Translations under genes and position numbers: made by a program
In this document: positions 28,092 to 36,750 of the stretch, one piece after another
Layout of the letters: every line of letters begins with the position of its first letter
How positions within the stretch are numbered: the first letter of the stretch is position 1
Notes under the pieces: generated by a model
The model's input: only the letters and a program-made list of their open reading frames with translations
The model's database searches: none
Told to the model about the DNA's origin: nothing
Source: Chitinophaga skermanii
GTDB taxonomy: Bacteria; Bacteroidota; Bacteroidia; Chitinophagales; Chitinophagaceae
Direction of reading: 5' to 3'
Length of the DNA stretch: 64,000 nucleotides
Assembly (NCBI RefSeq): GCF_003259335.1
Contig: NZ_QLLL01000006.1
Location: 62,001 to 126,000, forward strand

Positions 28092-28955
28092 ATGAAGCAT
28101 TTCTTTTGGATCGTTGGGCTCGCCATGGCCACTTTATTTGTTGCCTGTAACAAGAATGATTATAACGAACAAGACCAAATCCGTATCGACAACCAAAAAA
28201 TCGAAGAATATTTCACTGCTAAAAATATCACCGGTTTCACAAAAGACCCTGCCGGCTTCTACTATAAAGTAATAGAACCAGGTACAGGTGCTACCATTAT
28301 CGATTCTTGCGAAATTAACTACGGCTACAGAAGTACCTTAGTAGGTAGCGAAACGAACATCGAAAAGGTTGATAGTGCTGTTAACTACGTATTCACCATC
28401 ATCCGCGGCTTACGCTTATCTTTCCCTAAAGTAAAAATCGGCGGTAAAATCCAAGTGTATGTACCTTCGCCTTTAGCTTTCGGTCAAACCGGTAATGCTA
28501 AATACCCTGGTAAAACACCTCTTTTCTTCGAATTAGAAGCTAAAAAACTCGTTTCATCTTTCAATAAAGAAACACAAATCGCTATTGAAGATGTAGCGAT
28601 CCAAAAATATATTACTGACAATAAGTTGACAGATAGCTTAACAAAAGATCCTAAAGGTTACTACTACCAAATTAAAGATCCTGGTACGGGTGCGGCTATT
28701 TCTGCTACTTCTACCGTTACTGTTAACTACACAGGTAAATTATTCAGCGGTTCTACGTTCGATTCTGGCACCGGTAAAGAATTCGGTTTGTCGGGCTTGA
28801 TAGAAGGTTGGAAACTCGCTATTCCTAAATTAAAAGTAGGCGGCGAAATCTACATGATTCTTCCTAGCCCTTACGCGTATGGCCAGTATGGTGCCGGTTC
28901 TATCCCGCGCAATACACCACTTATCTTCACGGTGAAAGTAACCAACGCGAAGTAA
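28092..28955 (+). CDS. Lipoprotein with two FKBP-type peptidyl-prolyl isomerase domains
   Basis: A 287-residue lipoprotein with signal MKHFFWIVGLAMATLFVAC, followed by two FKBP domains. Domain 1 (about 40-155) is degenerate: it has INYGYRSTLVGSETNIEK where the catalytic strand should be. Domain 2 (about 165-287) keeps the canonical features VTVNYTGKLFSGSTFDSG, LIEGWKLAIPKLKVGGEIYMILPSPYAYG and IPRNTPLIFTVKV, so it is probably an active PPIase in the periplasm or outer membrane leaflet. Domain 1 resembles the single domain of the preceding gene, suggesting duplication and decay. Confidence 0.93.
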   Translation: MKHFFWIVGLAMATLFVACNKNDYNEQDQIRIDNQKIEEYFTAKNITGFTKDPAGFYYKVIEPGTGATIIDSCEINYGYRSTLVGSETNIEKVDSAVNYVFTIIRGLRLSFPKVKIGGKIQVYVPSPLAFGQTGNAKYPGKTPLFFELEAKKLVSSFNKETQIAIEDVAIQKYITDNKLTDSLTKDPKGYYYQIKDPGTGAAISATSTVTVNYTGKLFSGSTFDSGTGKEFGLSGLIEGWKLAIPKLKVGGEIYMILPSPYAYGQYGAGSIPRNTPLIFTVKVTNAK

Positions 28956-28984
28956 ATTCTTACAAGGTTTTATACATCATACAT

Positions 28985-29022
28985 AACAGCGGTCCAGCAT
29001 GCCTGGGCCGCTGTTTTATTAT
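28985..29022 (+). terminator. Intrinsic terminator of the FKBP pair
   Basis: AACAGCGGTCCAG (28985-28997) pairs with CTGGGCCGCTGTT (29003-29015) with one mismatch, followed by TTATTATAAT. Confidence 0.8.
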
Positions 29023-29145
29023 AATCTTGTCATTTTTTATCATATACTTTTGTTCGAACGCCCATAATACCTTTATTTCACATCTCTTTGCATAGGTAGA
29101 AGGTAAACTATGCTTACATTTGAACAACAATAAAATCTAATTCCC

Positions 29146-30573
29146 GTGGCACACGAGTGCATTTCTGTTTTCGATATTTTCAAGATCGGCGTAGGCCCGT
29201 CTAGCTCGCATACGTTAGGTCCATGGCGCGCCGCCATGCGATTCCTGCAAAGCTTAGAAGCTAAAAATAGGTTGACCGACGTCGTCCAAGTTAAAATCTT
29301 GCTCTACGGTTCATTGGCTAAAACAGGCCATGGGCACGGAACCGATATTGCCGTGCAATTAGGTCTTGCCGGCGACGATCCTGTTACTTTCGATGTGAAT
29401 ATGATCGACTCCAAGATCAACGATATCCGGAGAAACAAGAAGTTAGTATTGAATGGTCGCCACGAAATTGATTTTGATCCCTTAATCGACCTCGAGTTCT
29501 TATACGACGAATCGCTCCCCTTCCACCCGAATGCTATGACATTGCTCGTTAGCTTTTCGGACGAAGAGCAAATTGCTGAAACATACTACTCCATAGGCGG
29601 TGGTTTCGTGGTGCAAGAAGGCGATAATGGCGGAGCTTCCCAATCGGTTGACCTTCCCTTCCCCATCGATACGGCCCAACAACTGCTACAATGGTGTATC
29701 AAAACCGGCTATTCTATTTCGGAAGTGGTGATGGAAAACGAAAGCGCTTGGCGCTCTGAAGCAGAAACCCGCGCCGGCGTACTAAACATTTGGAAAGTAA
29801 TGCAAGCCTGTATTTACCGTGGCTGCCATACTACCGGCGAATTACCCGGCGGGCTGAAAGTAGCACGTAGAGCAGCTGCCCTGAACAAAAAGCTCCTTCA
29901 AGGCAGAACATATTCCGATTATACTACCTGGGTACAAGCCATCCGCGATGGTGGCAACCACTTTGCTTATACACTAGATTGGGTAAGCTGTTTCGCACTA
30001 GCCGTGAACGAAGAAAACGCTTCTTTCGGGCGCGTAGTAACAGCTCCTACCAATGGTGCTGCAGGTGTAATCCCAGCGGTTTTACAATATTATATTACCT
30101 TCTGCGACGGTTTAAACGATGATAAAATCTTGCAATTCATGCTAACCGCCTCAGAAATTGGTAGTATTTTCAAGAAACGTTCTACTATATCGGCCGCTAT
30201 GGGCGGTTGCCAAGCGGAAATCGGCGTATCGTCGGCCATGGCTGCAGCTGCGCTTACAGAAGCATTGGGTGGTACCCAACGTCAAACCTTAATGGCCGCA
30301 GAAATTGCGATGGAACACCACTTGGGATTGACTTGCGATCCAATTGGCGGGCTGGTACAGGTGCCTTGTATTGAACGCAATACAATGGGCGCCATTAAAG
30401 CCATTACAGCGTCGCAATTGGCATTACATACCAACCCAGAGCTCGCAAAAGTATCATTAGATGCTGTGGTTAAAACAATGTGGGAAACCGCCTTGGATAT
30501 GAACTCGAAGTACAAAGAAACATCTGACGGAGGTTTGGCTGTGAATATCCCGATTAGTTTGCCAGAATGCTAG
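29146..30573 (+). CDS. sdaA: L-serine dehydratase (single-chain, Fe-S type)
   Basis: Deaminates L-serine to pyruvate and ammonia using a [4Fe-4S] cluster. The 475 residues join the beta domain (N-terminal, [24 protein letters not shown]) and alpha domain (from about 180) in one chain, as in the E. coli-type enzyme. Candidate cluster cysteines are in [19 protein letters not shown] and VPCIERN. The start is GTG at 29146: the conserved sequence begins at once, and the nearest upstream in-frame ATG (29110) is cut off by a stop after seven codons. A TACATTTG box at 29115-29122 may be its -7 element. Confidence 0.95.
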   Translation: MAHECISVFDIFKIGVGPSSSHTLGPWRAAMRFLQSLEAKNRLTDVVQVKILLYGSLAKTGHGHGTDIAVQLGLAGDDPVTFDVNMIDSKINDIRRNKKLVLNGRHEIDFDPLIDLEFLYDESLPFHPNAMTLLVSFSDEEQIAETYYSIGGGFVVQEGDNGGASQSVDLPFPIDTAQQLLQWCIKTGYSISEVVMENESAWRSEAETRAGVLNIWKVMQACIYRGCHTTGELPGGLKVARRAAALNKKLLQGRTYSDYTTWVQAIRDGGNHFAYTLDWVSCFALAVNEENASFGRVVTAPTNGAAGVIPAVLQYYITFCDGLNDDKILQFMLTASEIGSIFKKRSTISAAMGGCQAEIGVSSAMAAAALTEALGGTQRQTLMAAEIAMEHHLGLTCDPIGGLVQVPCIERNTMGAIKAITASQLALHTNPELAKVSLDAVVKTMWETALDMNSKYKETSDGGLAVNIPISLPEC

Positions 30574-30625
30574 GATTTTTTATTAATAATTGAAAATTCA
30601 AATAGTAAACATAATAAATTACAAT

Positions 30626-30633
30626 TATATTTG
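30626..30633 (+). promoter_or_regulatory. Candidate -7 element of the membrane-anchored hypothetical gene
   Basis: TATATTTG matches TAnnTTTG, 26 bp before the ATG at 30660; no clear -33 TTTG. Confidence 0.4.
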
Positions 30634-30659
30634 TTGCCGAACTAAGTATACCATACCAA

Positions 30660-31199
30660 ATGAACTCGCAAACTTTATTGACAATCGTACTGACTGCTGG
30701 TGCCTGCTTCTTCCTTTACACCATTGTAAAAGACTTCATTGTGAAGAAAAAAGTAGATGCTCCAACCCCTACCCCGAGTCATAACGGAAGTGATGACAAA
30801 AACAAAGTGATCTTGCCTTTGCAATTAGCTGCTTATGAAAGATTAGTGTTATTTGTTGAACGTATCACGCCACAAAGCCTCATTGGCCGCGTGTATACCC
30901 CGGGTTTGACAGTTGTAGACATGCAAATTGGTCTAGTACAAACCATTAAAGCCGAGTTCGATCACAATATTGCGCAACAGATTTATGTTACACCAGGCGC
31001 TTGGGAAGCTGTTAAAACAGTCAAAGAGCAAATGATCTCTATCATTTACCACATTGCCAACAAAATGCCTTCAGATGCACCAGCTGTTGAATTTAACAAG
31101 CAATTGATAGAAGTATTCATGAACTCTACAGAAGCATCGCCTTCGGATATTGCTGCTAATATCCTAAGCGTGGAAGCGAAGAAGTTGATGCACGCATAA
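30660..31199 (+). CDS. Membrane-anchored hypothetical protein
   Basis: A 179-residue protein with one N-terminal membrane helix (about 5-23, TLLTIVLTAGACFFLYTIV), a basic/Pro-Thr-rich linker (KKKVDAPTPTPSHNGSDDKNK), and a helical soluble domain (LPLQLAAYERLVLFVERITPQSLIGRVY .. PSDIAANILSVEAKKLMHA). I recall similar uncharacterised proteins in Bacteroidota but cannot name a family or function. The domain would lie in the cytosol or periplasm depending on topology; the positive charges after the helix favour the cytosol. Confidence 0.8.
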   Translation: MNSQTLLTIVLTAGACFFLYTIVKDFIVKKKVDAPTPTPSHNGSDDKNKVILPLQLAAYERLVLFVERITPQSLIGRVYTPGLTVVDMQIGLVQTIKAEFDHNIAQQIYVTPGAWEAVKTVKEQMISIIYHIANKMPSDAPAVEFNKQLIEVFMNSTEASPSDIAANILSVEAKKLMHA

Positions 31200-31226
31200 G
31201 ATTTCAATTAAATAATATATTAGAAA

Positions 31227-31260
31227 GGGCTTTCTCTATTTGGAGGAAGCCTTTTTTTTT
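31227..31260 (+). terminator. Intrinsic terminator
   Basis: GGCTTTC (31228-31234) pairs imperfectly with GGAAGCC (31245-31251), followed by nine T. A second terminator-like hairpin (ACGGCC 31325-31330 / GGCCGT 31343-31348) lies further on. Confidence 0.7.
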
Positions 31261-31451
31261 GCCGAGGGTGAGCGATAAGTTATGCCGTTTTATCGGGGCT
31301 ATGATTGGTTTCTTCAAAATAAATACGGCCACCTTGGAAGGAGGCCGTTTTAAATGTGGTTAGGGGAGTTTATTTGTAGTTTTCAATTCTAATGTAAGCA
31401 GCATTTGGGAAATAGGGTGTTAAGTGGCTGTTAAACGCTAGGTTGTTTGTG

Positions 31452-31459
31452 TATATTTG
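31452..31459 (+). promoter_or_regulatory. Candidate -7 element of the Pif1-like helicase gene
   Basis: TATATTTG lies only 7 bp before the ATG at 31467. The transcript would be nearly leaderless. The element is inside the longer in-frame extension that begins at 31443, so that extension is unlikely to be translated. Confidence 0.45.
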
Positions 31460-31466
31460 CGGCAGA

Positions 31467-33878
31467 ATGAAAAATGCGAAACAGCTGGAACGTAATTGGA
31501 CGCTTGCCTTTCAACAATCGAATTTGGTAGATGGTGTAACAGGGAAATTTAATCCTGTATTTGCGCAACAACTTTTCTATGGAAAGCATAACAATGATTA
31601 CCCAGCACAGTTTCCGCATCATTTTAACGAGTTGTATACTACTTATTTGGAGCTGGATGAAAGTGAGGCGCTGAGGCAATTGATTGTATTTTGGGAATTT
31701 ATAGGGATACAGATTTCTTTCGAAGAAGTAAGCGGGTATTTACAAGCTTATCCAAACCAATTAAGCCAAATCTTCAAAAAGACTTATTACATTCTTAAAA
31801 CATTAGCACATCGAACAGCGGAGTTGGATATTACCAACCCGTATGTCGAAAACCGCAATGATATTTTCTATTTGCTGAATATCGTTTTACACAAGGCGAA
31901 TAACAACGATCAGCAACAACTACAGTTGTTCGAAGATGTGGATTTACCTACGTTATATAACCGGTATGTAAATATCCCGGAGGGATACGAAAAAGATCCC
32001 ATCATTCAACATCTCTTCAACACGATCGAAAAATCGAATACCTCGTTTTTTATCACAGGGAAAGCCGGTACTGGTAAGTCTACCTTCTTACATTACTTCG
32101 CACAACAATCGAAGAAAAATGTATTAATGACCGCCTTTACTGGTATTGCCGCGATTAATGTGGGCGGTGTTACGTTGCATTCTTTTTTCAAGTTCCCACT
32201 AAAACCTTTGTTGCCGGGAGACGAAGAAATCCCCATTTTCAGGCAGCAAGCGCAAGCGCGGAAAATCATTGAAAAAACACACACCATTGTTATCGACGAG
32301 GTATCTATGCTGCGCGCAGATATTTTACAAGCCATCGATTATTCCTTGCGCATGAATGGCGGCAACCACAAGTTGCCCTTCGGTGGTAAACAAATTTTGT
32401 TGGTAGGTGATATCTTCCAGTTACCTCCCGTGGTAAATCACCAGGACGAAGTAGAGAAGCTGATCTTTACGGAAGTGTACAAAAGTGAATACTTCTTCGA
32501 CGCACCAGCCTACGCAGATCTCAATCCTACGTTCTTTGAATTCAAAAAGATTCACCGGCAGAAAAATGACCAAGCTTTCATTAACCTGCTAAACGAAGTA
32601 CGTGCCTGCGAAACCACGGGCGATACGATTAATGCCATCAACAAGCAATACGATCCCACTTATTCACCACAACAAGATGAATTCGCGATCACACTTACGA
32701 GTAACAACCCAATTGCTAACACGGAAAATGCACGTAAACTAGCGGCGCTGCCCTACTCTACTTACAGGTTCGAAGCTACAATCCATGGCGATTTCCGCGA
32801 AGATCGTTACCCTACGCATAAAACTTTAGAACTGAAGAAAAATGCACAGGTCATCTTCATTAAAAATGATGTATCACCCGATACACCACGGCGTTGGGTA
32901 AATGGTACAATTGCCAAGATCGATTTTATCTCCGACGACCTACTTGAAATTCGCTTGCAAGATGGCTCTACGCATAAGCTAGTACCCGAAACTTGGGAAA
33001 ATAGGCAATATAAATACGATCGTGAAAAACGGAGAATTGTGTCGACGGTGATTGGCACTTTTACTCAGTACCCAGTAAAGCTCGCTTGGGCTATTACAAT
33101 ACATAAAAGCCAAGGCTTAACGTTCGATAATGTGATTATTGACTTAGGTCGTGGTGCTTTTGTAAACGGGCAAGTATACGTAGCATTAAGTCGTTGTAGA
33201 AAACTCGAAGGCATACATCTTCGCCAGCCACTACGTACAGAGGATATTATTGCTGATGAACGGATTATACGCTTCTACCGCACGCAAGAAAATGCGGTGC
33301 ACTTATTCATTTCGTATGAAGATTTCTTCTTAAAGCATCCTGAATTTGCATTACAATACATTGCTTTACATGCACCACTCACGGAAGAACAAATCGAACT
33401 ACATTTTAACAAACTAACTTCGGGAAAAGCTTATTACTCGCATTTCTTAGACGATTCCCAAGAAATCGTGCCATCCGATTTGGGCCTTGCTTACAATCCA
33501 AATATTCGTTGGACACCTGCATTACAAAGTAAGTTCAGTATCGGCCTTCCCCACCCCGTTACGCAAGTATTAAAAGGCGTTGCCGAACAACTTCCTTTAC
33601 AATTGGCACATGAATTACAGATGCTTAACAACAGCTTATGGGCCTTTGCTATGAGCCAAGGATATGTGAAAGAAGAAGCAAAAGACCAAGTAAATTTCGG
33701 GTTACATGAGCACCTGCTTCAACCACCATTATTTGGTAAATTAAGTCTTGAAGAGATCGCCACTTTATACGTTACGCAAAAGAACATGTTACTAACGAAC
33801 CCATCAATATGGGGAAACACGATGGAACAGGTATTAACGCCGGCGTTAGTGGAAACTTTGCTGAATGGGATTGCATAA
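31467..33878 (+). CDS. Pif1/RecD2-like superfamily 1B DNA helicase with N-terminal extension
   Basis: An 803-residue ATP-dependent helicase, probably 5'-3' on DNA. Residues 1-170 form a helical domain I do not recognise. Motif I (Walker A) is GKAGTGKST at about 198-206; motif Ia TAFTGIAAINVGG and LHSFFKFPL are Pif1-typical; motif II is VIDEVSML; motif III is LVGDIFQLPPV; and a late motif reads AITIHKSQGLTFDNVIIDLG .. VYVALSRCR. After the core there is a 190-residue helical C-terminal region of unknown role. Likely functions are replication fork or G-quadruplex maintenance, by family analogy. The start at 31467 follows a TATATTTG promoter box. Confidence 0.92.
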   Translation: MKNAKQLERNWTLAFQQSNLVDGVTGKFNPVFAQQLFYGKHNNDYPAQFPHHFNELYTTYLELDESEALRQLIVFWEFIGIQISFEEVSGYLQAYPNQLSQIFKKTYYILKTLAHRTAELDITNPYVENRNDIFYLLNIVLHKANNNDQQQLQLFEDVDLPTLYNRYVNIPEGYEKDPIIQHLFNTIEKSNTSFFITGKAGTGKSTFLHYFAQQSKKNVLMTAFTGIAAINVGGVTLHSFFKFPLKPLLPGDEEIPIFRQQAQARKIIEKTHTIVIDEVSMLRADILQAIDYSLRMNGGNHKLPFGGKQILLVGDIFQLPPVVNHQDEVEKLIFTEVYKSEYFFDAPAYADLNPTFFEFKKIHRQKNDQAFINLLNEVRACETTGDTINAINKQYDPTYSPQQDEFAITLTSNNPIANTENARKLAALPYSTYRFEATIHGDFREDRYPTHKTLELKKNAQVIFIKNDVSPDTPRRWVNGTIAKIDFISDDLLEIRLQDGSTHKLVPETWENRQYKYDREKRRIVSTVIGTFTQYPVKLAWAITIHKSQGLTFDNVIIDLGRGAFVNGQVYVALSRCRKLEGIHLRQPLRTEDIIADERIIRFYRTQENAVHLFISYEDFFLKHPEFALQYIALHAPLTEEQIELHFNKLTSGKAYYSHFLDDSQEIVPSDLGLAYNPNIRWTPALQSKFSIGLPHPVTQVLKGVAEQLPLQLAHELQMLNNSLWAFAMSQGYVKEEAKDQVNFGLHEHLLQPPLFGKLSLEEIATLYVTQKNMLLTNPSIWGNTMEQVLTPALVETLLNGIA

Positions 33879-33881
33879 AAA

Positions 33882-33915
33882 CAAAACAGCCCCAAACATT
33901 TGTTGTTTGGAGCTG
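33882..33915 (-). terminator. Intrinsic terminator of the lipoprotein gene
   Basis: CAGCCCCAAAC (33887-33897) and GTTTGGAGCTG (33905-33915) pair with one mismatch; the minus strand continues TTTTGTTTTT. It ends the gene on the minus strand. Confidence 0.7.
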
Positions 33916-33936
33916 CCAATTATGTTTGCGCTGTCT

Positions 33937-34518
33937 TTACTGCACACCATACACGATAAATCCTTTCCCGAAATTACCTGGATCGTGTTTAACAGTTAAC
34001 TTGCGTGTACGTATTTGCTCTTCTCCCGCTACCGTTTTACCCATTTCGTACACGGAATCGATTGATTTATACACAGCTGCATTAATAGGAGAAAGGTATT
34101 GAAGATCGTAAAATAGGCTATCATTGCGCTTCGATAGCAATGACATACTTGGATAAGACCCTGTATTTAAGATACTTACATTAAAAGGCTGTGCGTCTTC
34201 AAATTTATACTTATGTATGGTACTTGTGTACTTAAAGTAGTAAGATGGAGCATCCATTATTCCACTGGGTGTTTTTACCACCTTCGCATTAATCACATAA
34301 AAATATCCCAGTTCACGGCCAGGGAAGTCACTTACATAAGTGTAATACTGGTTGCTTCTATTTTTATTATCGAACACCCTAAAATTAGTTCCTTCCTTAT
34401 AATGATCTAAATATAACACTACACTTTTCCCATCTTTGGGATGACTAGGATCAAATTCTTTGGAACAAGCGAGGAACAATAAAGGCACAAAAAGGAGTAA
34501 TAGGGTAATTTTTTGCAT
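33937..34518 (-). CDS. Hypothetical lipoprotein
   Basis: A 193-residue lipoprotein: signal MQKITLLLLFVPLLFLAC with lipobox FLAC, followed by SKEFDPSHPKDGKS and a beta-rich domain (VVLYLDHYKEGTNFRVFDNKNRS .. FGKGFIVYGVQ). I recognise no family. It is likely tethered to the outer membrane. The next gene on the same strand, an outer-membrane barrel, starts 150 bp downstream of its promoter side; the two are convergent in theme (envelope) but show no sign of translational coupling. Confidence 0.78.
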   Translation of the reverse strand: MQKITLLLLFVPLLFLACSKEFDPSHPKDGKSVVLYLDHYKEGTNFRVFDNKNRSNQYYTYVSDFPGRELGYFYVINAKVVKTPSGIMDAPSYYFKYTSTIHKYKFEDAQPFNVSILNTGSYPSMSLLSKRNDSLFYDLQYLSPINAAVYKSIDSVYEMGKTVAGEEQIRTRKLTVKHDPGNFGKGFIVYGVQ

Positions 34519-34670
34519 GATGTAGTTGAGTTAGGAGTAAATGGAATAATGTATGGCACTTTCCTTCCGTTTGAAAAGGCTTCAACAAGATAGAAAAATT
34601 TGCTGACATTATACAATACTTCCACCCAGCTAAACCAAGATATAAGCCATAGCGTAATCAAGTAGTTGCC

Positions 34671-35567
34671 CTACCGCCACCCTCTTCCCCCAAACACATA
34701 CGATGCGCCAATCATTGGGCCATTATAGCCCCATTTTAGGGTTCCATTAAAGCGGTCGCGTTCAGCATCCACTTTTATGTTTAAGCCCGTAAAACCGGCG
34801 AAAACTTGCAAATGTTCAATTGGTTGGAAAAGTACGGATACCGTGCCTGCTAATATCCGGCCATGGTAATCGTCAATCGTGAGGGCTAAGTAGTTAAATT
34901 CGGCATTTACAGCCCATTTGGGGCTGAATGCGTAGCCACCCCATATCCCGAAATTGGGCAAAGGTGCCGTTACATCGTAATCCGTTTCTTTTTCAAGACT
35001 AGCATTCTGGCCATATACGCCTATACCTACCTGTGCTCCTACAATGTGGGCACCTATGGAAGCTCCTATCTCAAACTTCTCCTTCTGCACAAAGGCGTAG
35101 CCATAGCTTACCCGGAAGATATCTGTGTTGAAGAAGGCATGCACGTGGCTGTTCACGTTATAGGTTTCGTCTTTGAAAGATATGTCGCGGTTGATGTAAT
35201 AGTCGGAATTGCGGTATAACCTGTAATAACTCGCATCTAATCGAGACCGGCGAGAAATACGCCATTGAAAGTTACCTAGAAAGGTGACGGAGTTATTGTT
35301 AAATCCCAAATCATCCTCGAAGTCGATCTCCGTGCCGAGCCGACCTCCTGTGCCATTTACTTGGATATTGGTATTATTCCAAGGAACATATAGAGCACCC
35401 GTCACTTTAAACCGCGTAACATACCAAGGCACTTCATGTGGCTTCTTACCGCCACCACCTTCTGTTTCGGAGGTCAGTTGCTGCTGCGCAAACGTGAGAT
35501 GTACTGGAATTAACAATGCACACGTTAAAACTATACGTGCCATTGTGCGAAGGGCCAACTGTAACAT
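34671..35567 (-). CDS. Outer-membrane beta-barrel protein
   Basis: A 298-residue exported protein. The signal peptide is MARIVLTCALLIPVHLTFA, so translation may begin at the ATG read at 35543 rather than 35567 (8 extra residues). After a Gly/Glu-rich linker there are about 8-12 amphipathic strands (FKVTGALYVPWNN, VTFLGNFQWRISRRSRLDASYYRLYR, FRVSYGYAFVQKEKFEIGASIGAHIVGAQVGI, WGGYAFSPKWAVNAEFNYLALTI). It ends in a GASYVFGGRGWR stretch. The layout is of a small OmpA/OmpW-like barrel; substrate is unknown. Confidence 0.8.
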   Translation of the reverse strand: MLQLALRTMARIVLTCALLIPVHLTFAQQQLTSETEGGGGKKPHEVPWYVTRFKVTGALYVPWNNTNIQVNGTGGRLGTEIDFEDDLGFNNNSVTFLGNFQWRISRRSRLDASYYRLYRNSDYYINRDISFKDETYNVNSHVHAFFNTDIFRVSYGYAFVQKEKFEIGASIGAHIVGAQVGIGVYGQNASLEKETDYDVTAPLPNFGIWGGYAFSPKWAVNAEFNYLALTIDDYHGRILAGTVSVLFQPIEHLQVFAGFTGLNIKVDAERDRFNGTLKWGYNGPMIGASYVFGGRGWR

Positions 35568-35649
35568 AGTAATTAAGTTTACTACCTTCTATAACATTAT
35601 AGCAGCCATTTGGTTAAATAAGGTTGGTTTCCCTGTTACAACACGCTTT

Positions 35650-36570
35650 CTATGGCCTGTTTTTCCGATGAATTACTTCATTCAATAAATAGCCTTTCCC
35701 ATCAAAATGTATATACAATGGCTTGCCCCGGTACCAAGGTTGCCCTCCCTCTTTTTGATGTACCTGGATATGTAAATGCGGCTCCGTACTAAACCCCGAA
35801 TTGCCAACACACCCAATAGGATCACCCTCTTTCACATGATCACCCTCTTTTACAAATACACAATCCTGCCGTATATGCCCCATAAACACATTATAGGTAG
35901 TCGTTTCAATCACCACCATGTTCGTATTCTTCGGCCCACGGTTCATGTTGGGGGGAATGTTATCAGGGTTCTCACTTACTGCACGGGTAATGACGCCTTC
36001 ACAAGGACTGTAAATCGTATCGTTGAAGATGATGTAATCATCCAATTTCTTCGAGAATATCTTATTCGCGCGGCGCCCATCATTATCTAATTTCACAATA
36101 TCCATCGCGTATATAGCACCCCGCAAACTGAAATGAAACAAGTTTGTTGGCAAGCCCTTGCCACCTTGTAGTACAAAGTAGTTACCAGGCTTGAAGGGAA
36201 ACCGCAACTCCACGGTATCGGGCTTACCCGTTGTACCGGTGAAATACAATACTATCAACACCACGAAAATCGCCGTTAAGAATAAGCGCGCAAATACAAC
36301 AAAAATATTCGTTGGCAAACGCGGCGGCTCTTTCTTCATTCTCCACAAAGCAAGTCCCGCTTGCAATACGTACACAATGCCAAACACGTACTTTGCATAA
36401 ATACTCAAATACACCCATGTACCATACAGGTAAATAAAAGCTGCCATGGACAATGATAATGCAAACAATAAACTTTTCCCTTGCCCGCGCCTATGAATGC
36501 CCATCCAAAAAATCCTAGCACTCAAAAAAGCAATTAACAAGGTCACACATAACAGTAAATAAATAATCAT
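35650..36570 (-). CDS. Membrane-anchored M23 family metallopeptidase
   Basis: A 306-residue protein with about four N-terminal membrane helices (1-22, 33-57, 60-76, 88-111) and a C-terminal M23 (LytM-type) domain (about 140-290). Candidate zinc ligands are His146 (NLFHFSLRG), Asp157 (YAMDIV) and His267 (EPHLHIQVH), with His232 (MGHIRQD) and His265 in catalytic positions. The GxGxxG-like beta core (IYSPCEGVITRAV, VVIETTTYNVFMGHI, VKEGDPIGCVGNSG) is intact. It probably cuts peptide cross-links in peptidoglycan or a related substrate. Multiple membrane helices before M23 are less common than a single anchor. Confidence 0.88.
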   Translation of the reverse strand: MIIYLLLCVTLLIAFLSARIFWMGIHRRGQGKSLLFALSLSMAAFIYLYGTWVYLSIYAKYVFGIVYVLQAGLALWRMKKEPPRLPTNIFVVFARLFLTAIFVVLIVLYFTGTTGKPDTVELRFPFKPGNYFVLQGGKGLPTNLFHFSLRGAIYAMDIVKLDNDGRRANKIFSKKLDDYIIFNDTIYSPCEGVITRAVSENPDNIPPNMNRGPKNTNMVVIETTTYNVFMGHIRQDCVFVKEGDHVKEGDPIGCVGNSGFSTEPHLHIQVHQKEGGQPWYRGKPLYIHFDGKGYLLNEVIHRKNRP

Positions 36571-36658
36571 AATTCCTTCGTATAGCCTTGTTCGTTATAA
36601 TGTTTATTGAATTTACCGAAAACCCGGGTATCGAAAAAATTATGTTACTATTAATTCA

Positions 36659-36746
36659 CAAAAAAACCGGGACATCCTCAAAGGCGCCCGGTTCTAACTT
36701 TTCGAAATGAGAAAACCCCGCTCCTGTTTGTTAGAAACGGGGATAA
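36659..36746 (-). terminator. Terminators of the susC-susD operon
   Basis: Two hairpins follow the SusD gene on the minus strand: a CGGGG/CCCCG stem at about 36716-36744 with four T, and a perfect 7-bp AACCGGG / CCCGGTT stem (36665-36671, 36687-36693) with seven T. Confidence 0.7.
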
Positions 36747-36750
36747 TAAT

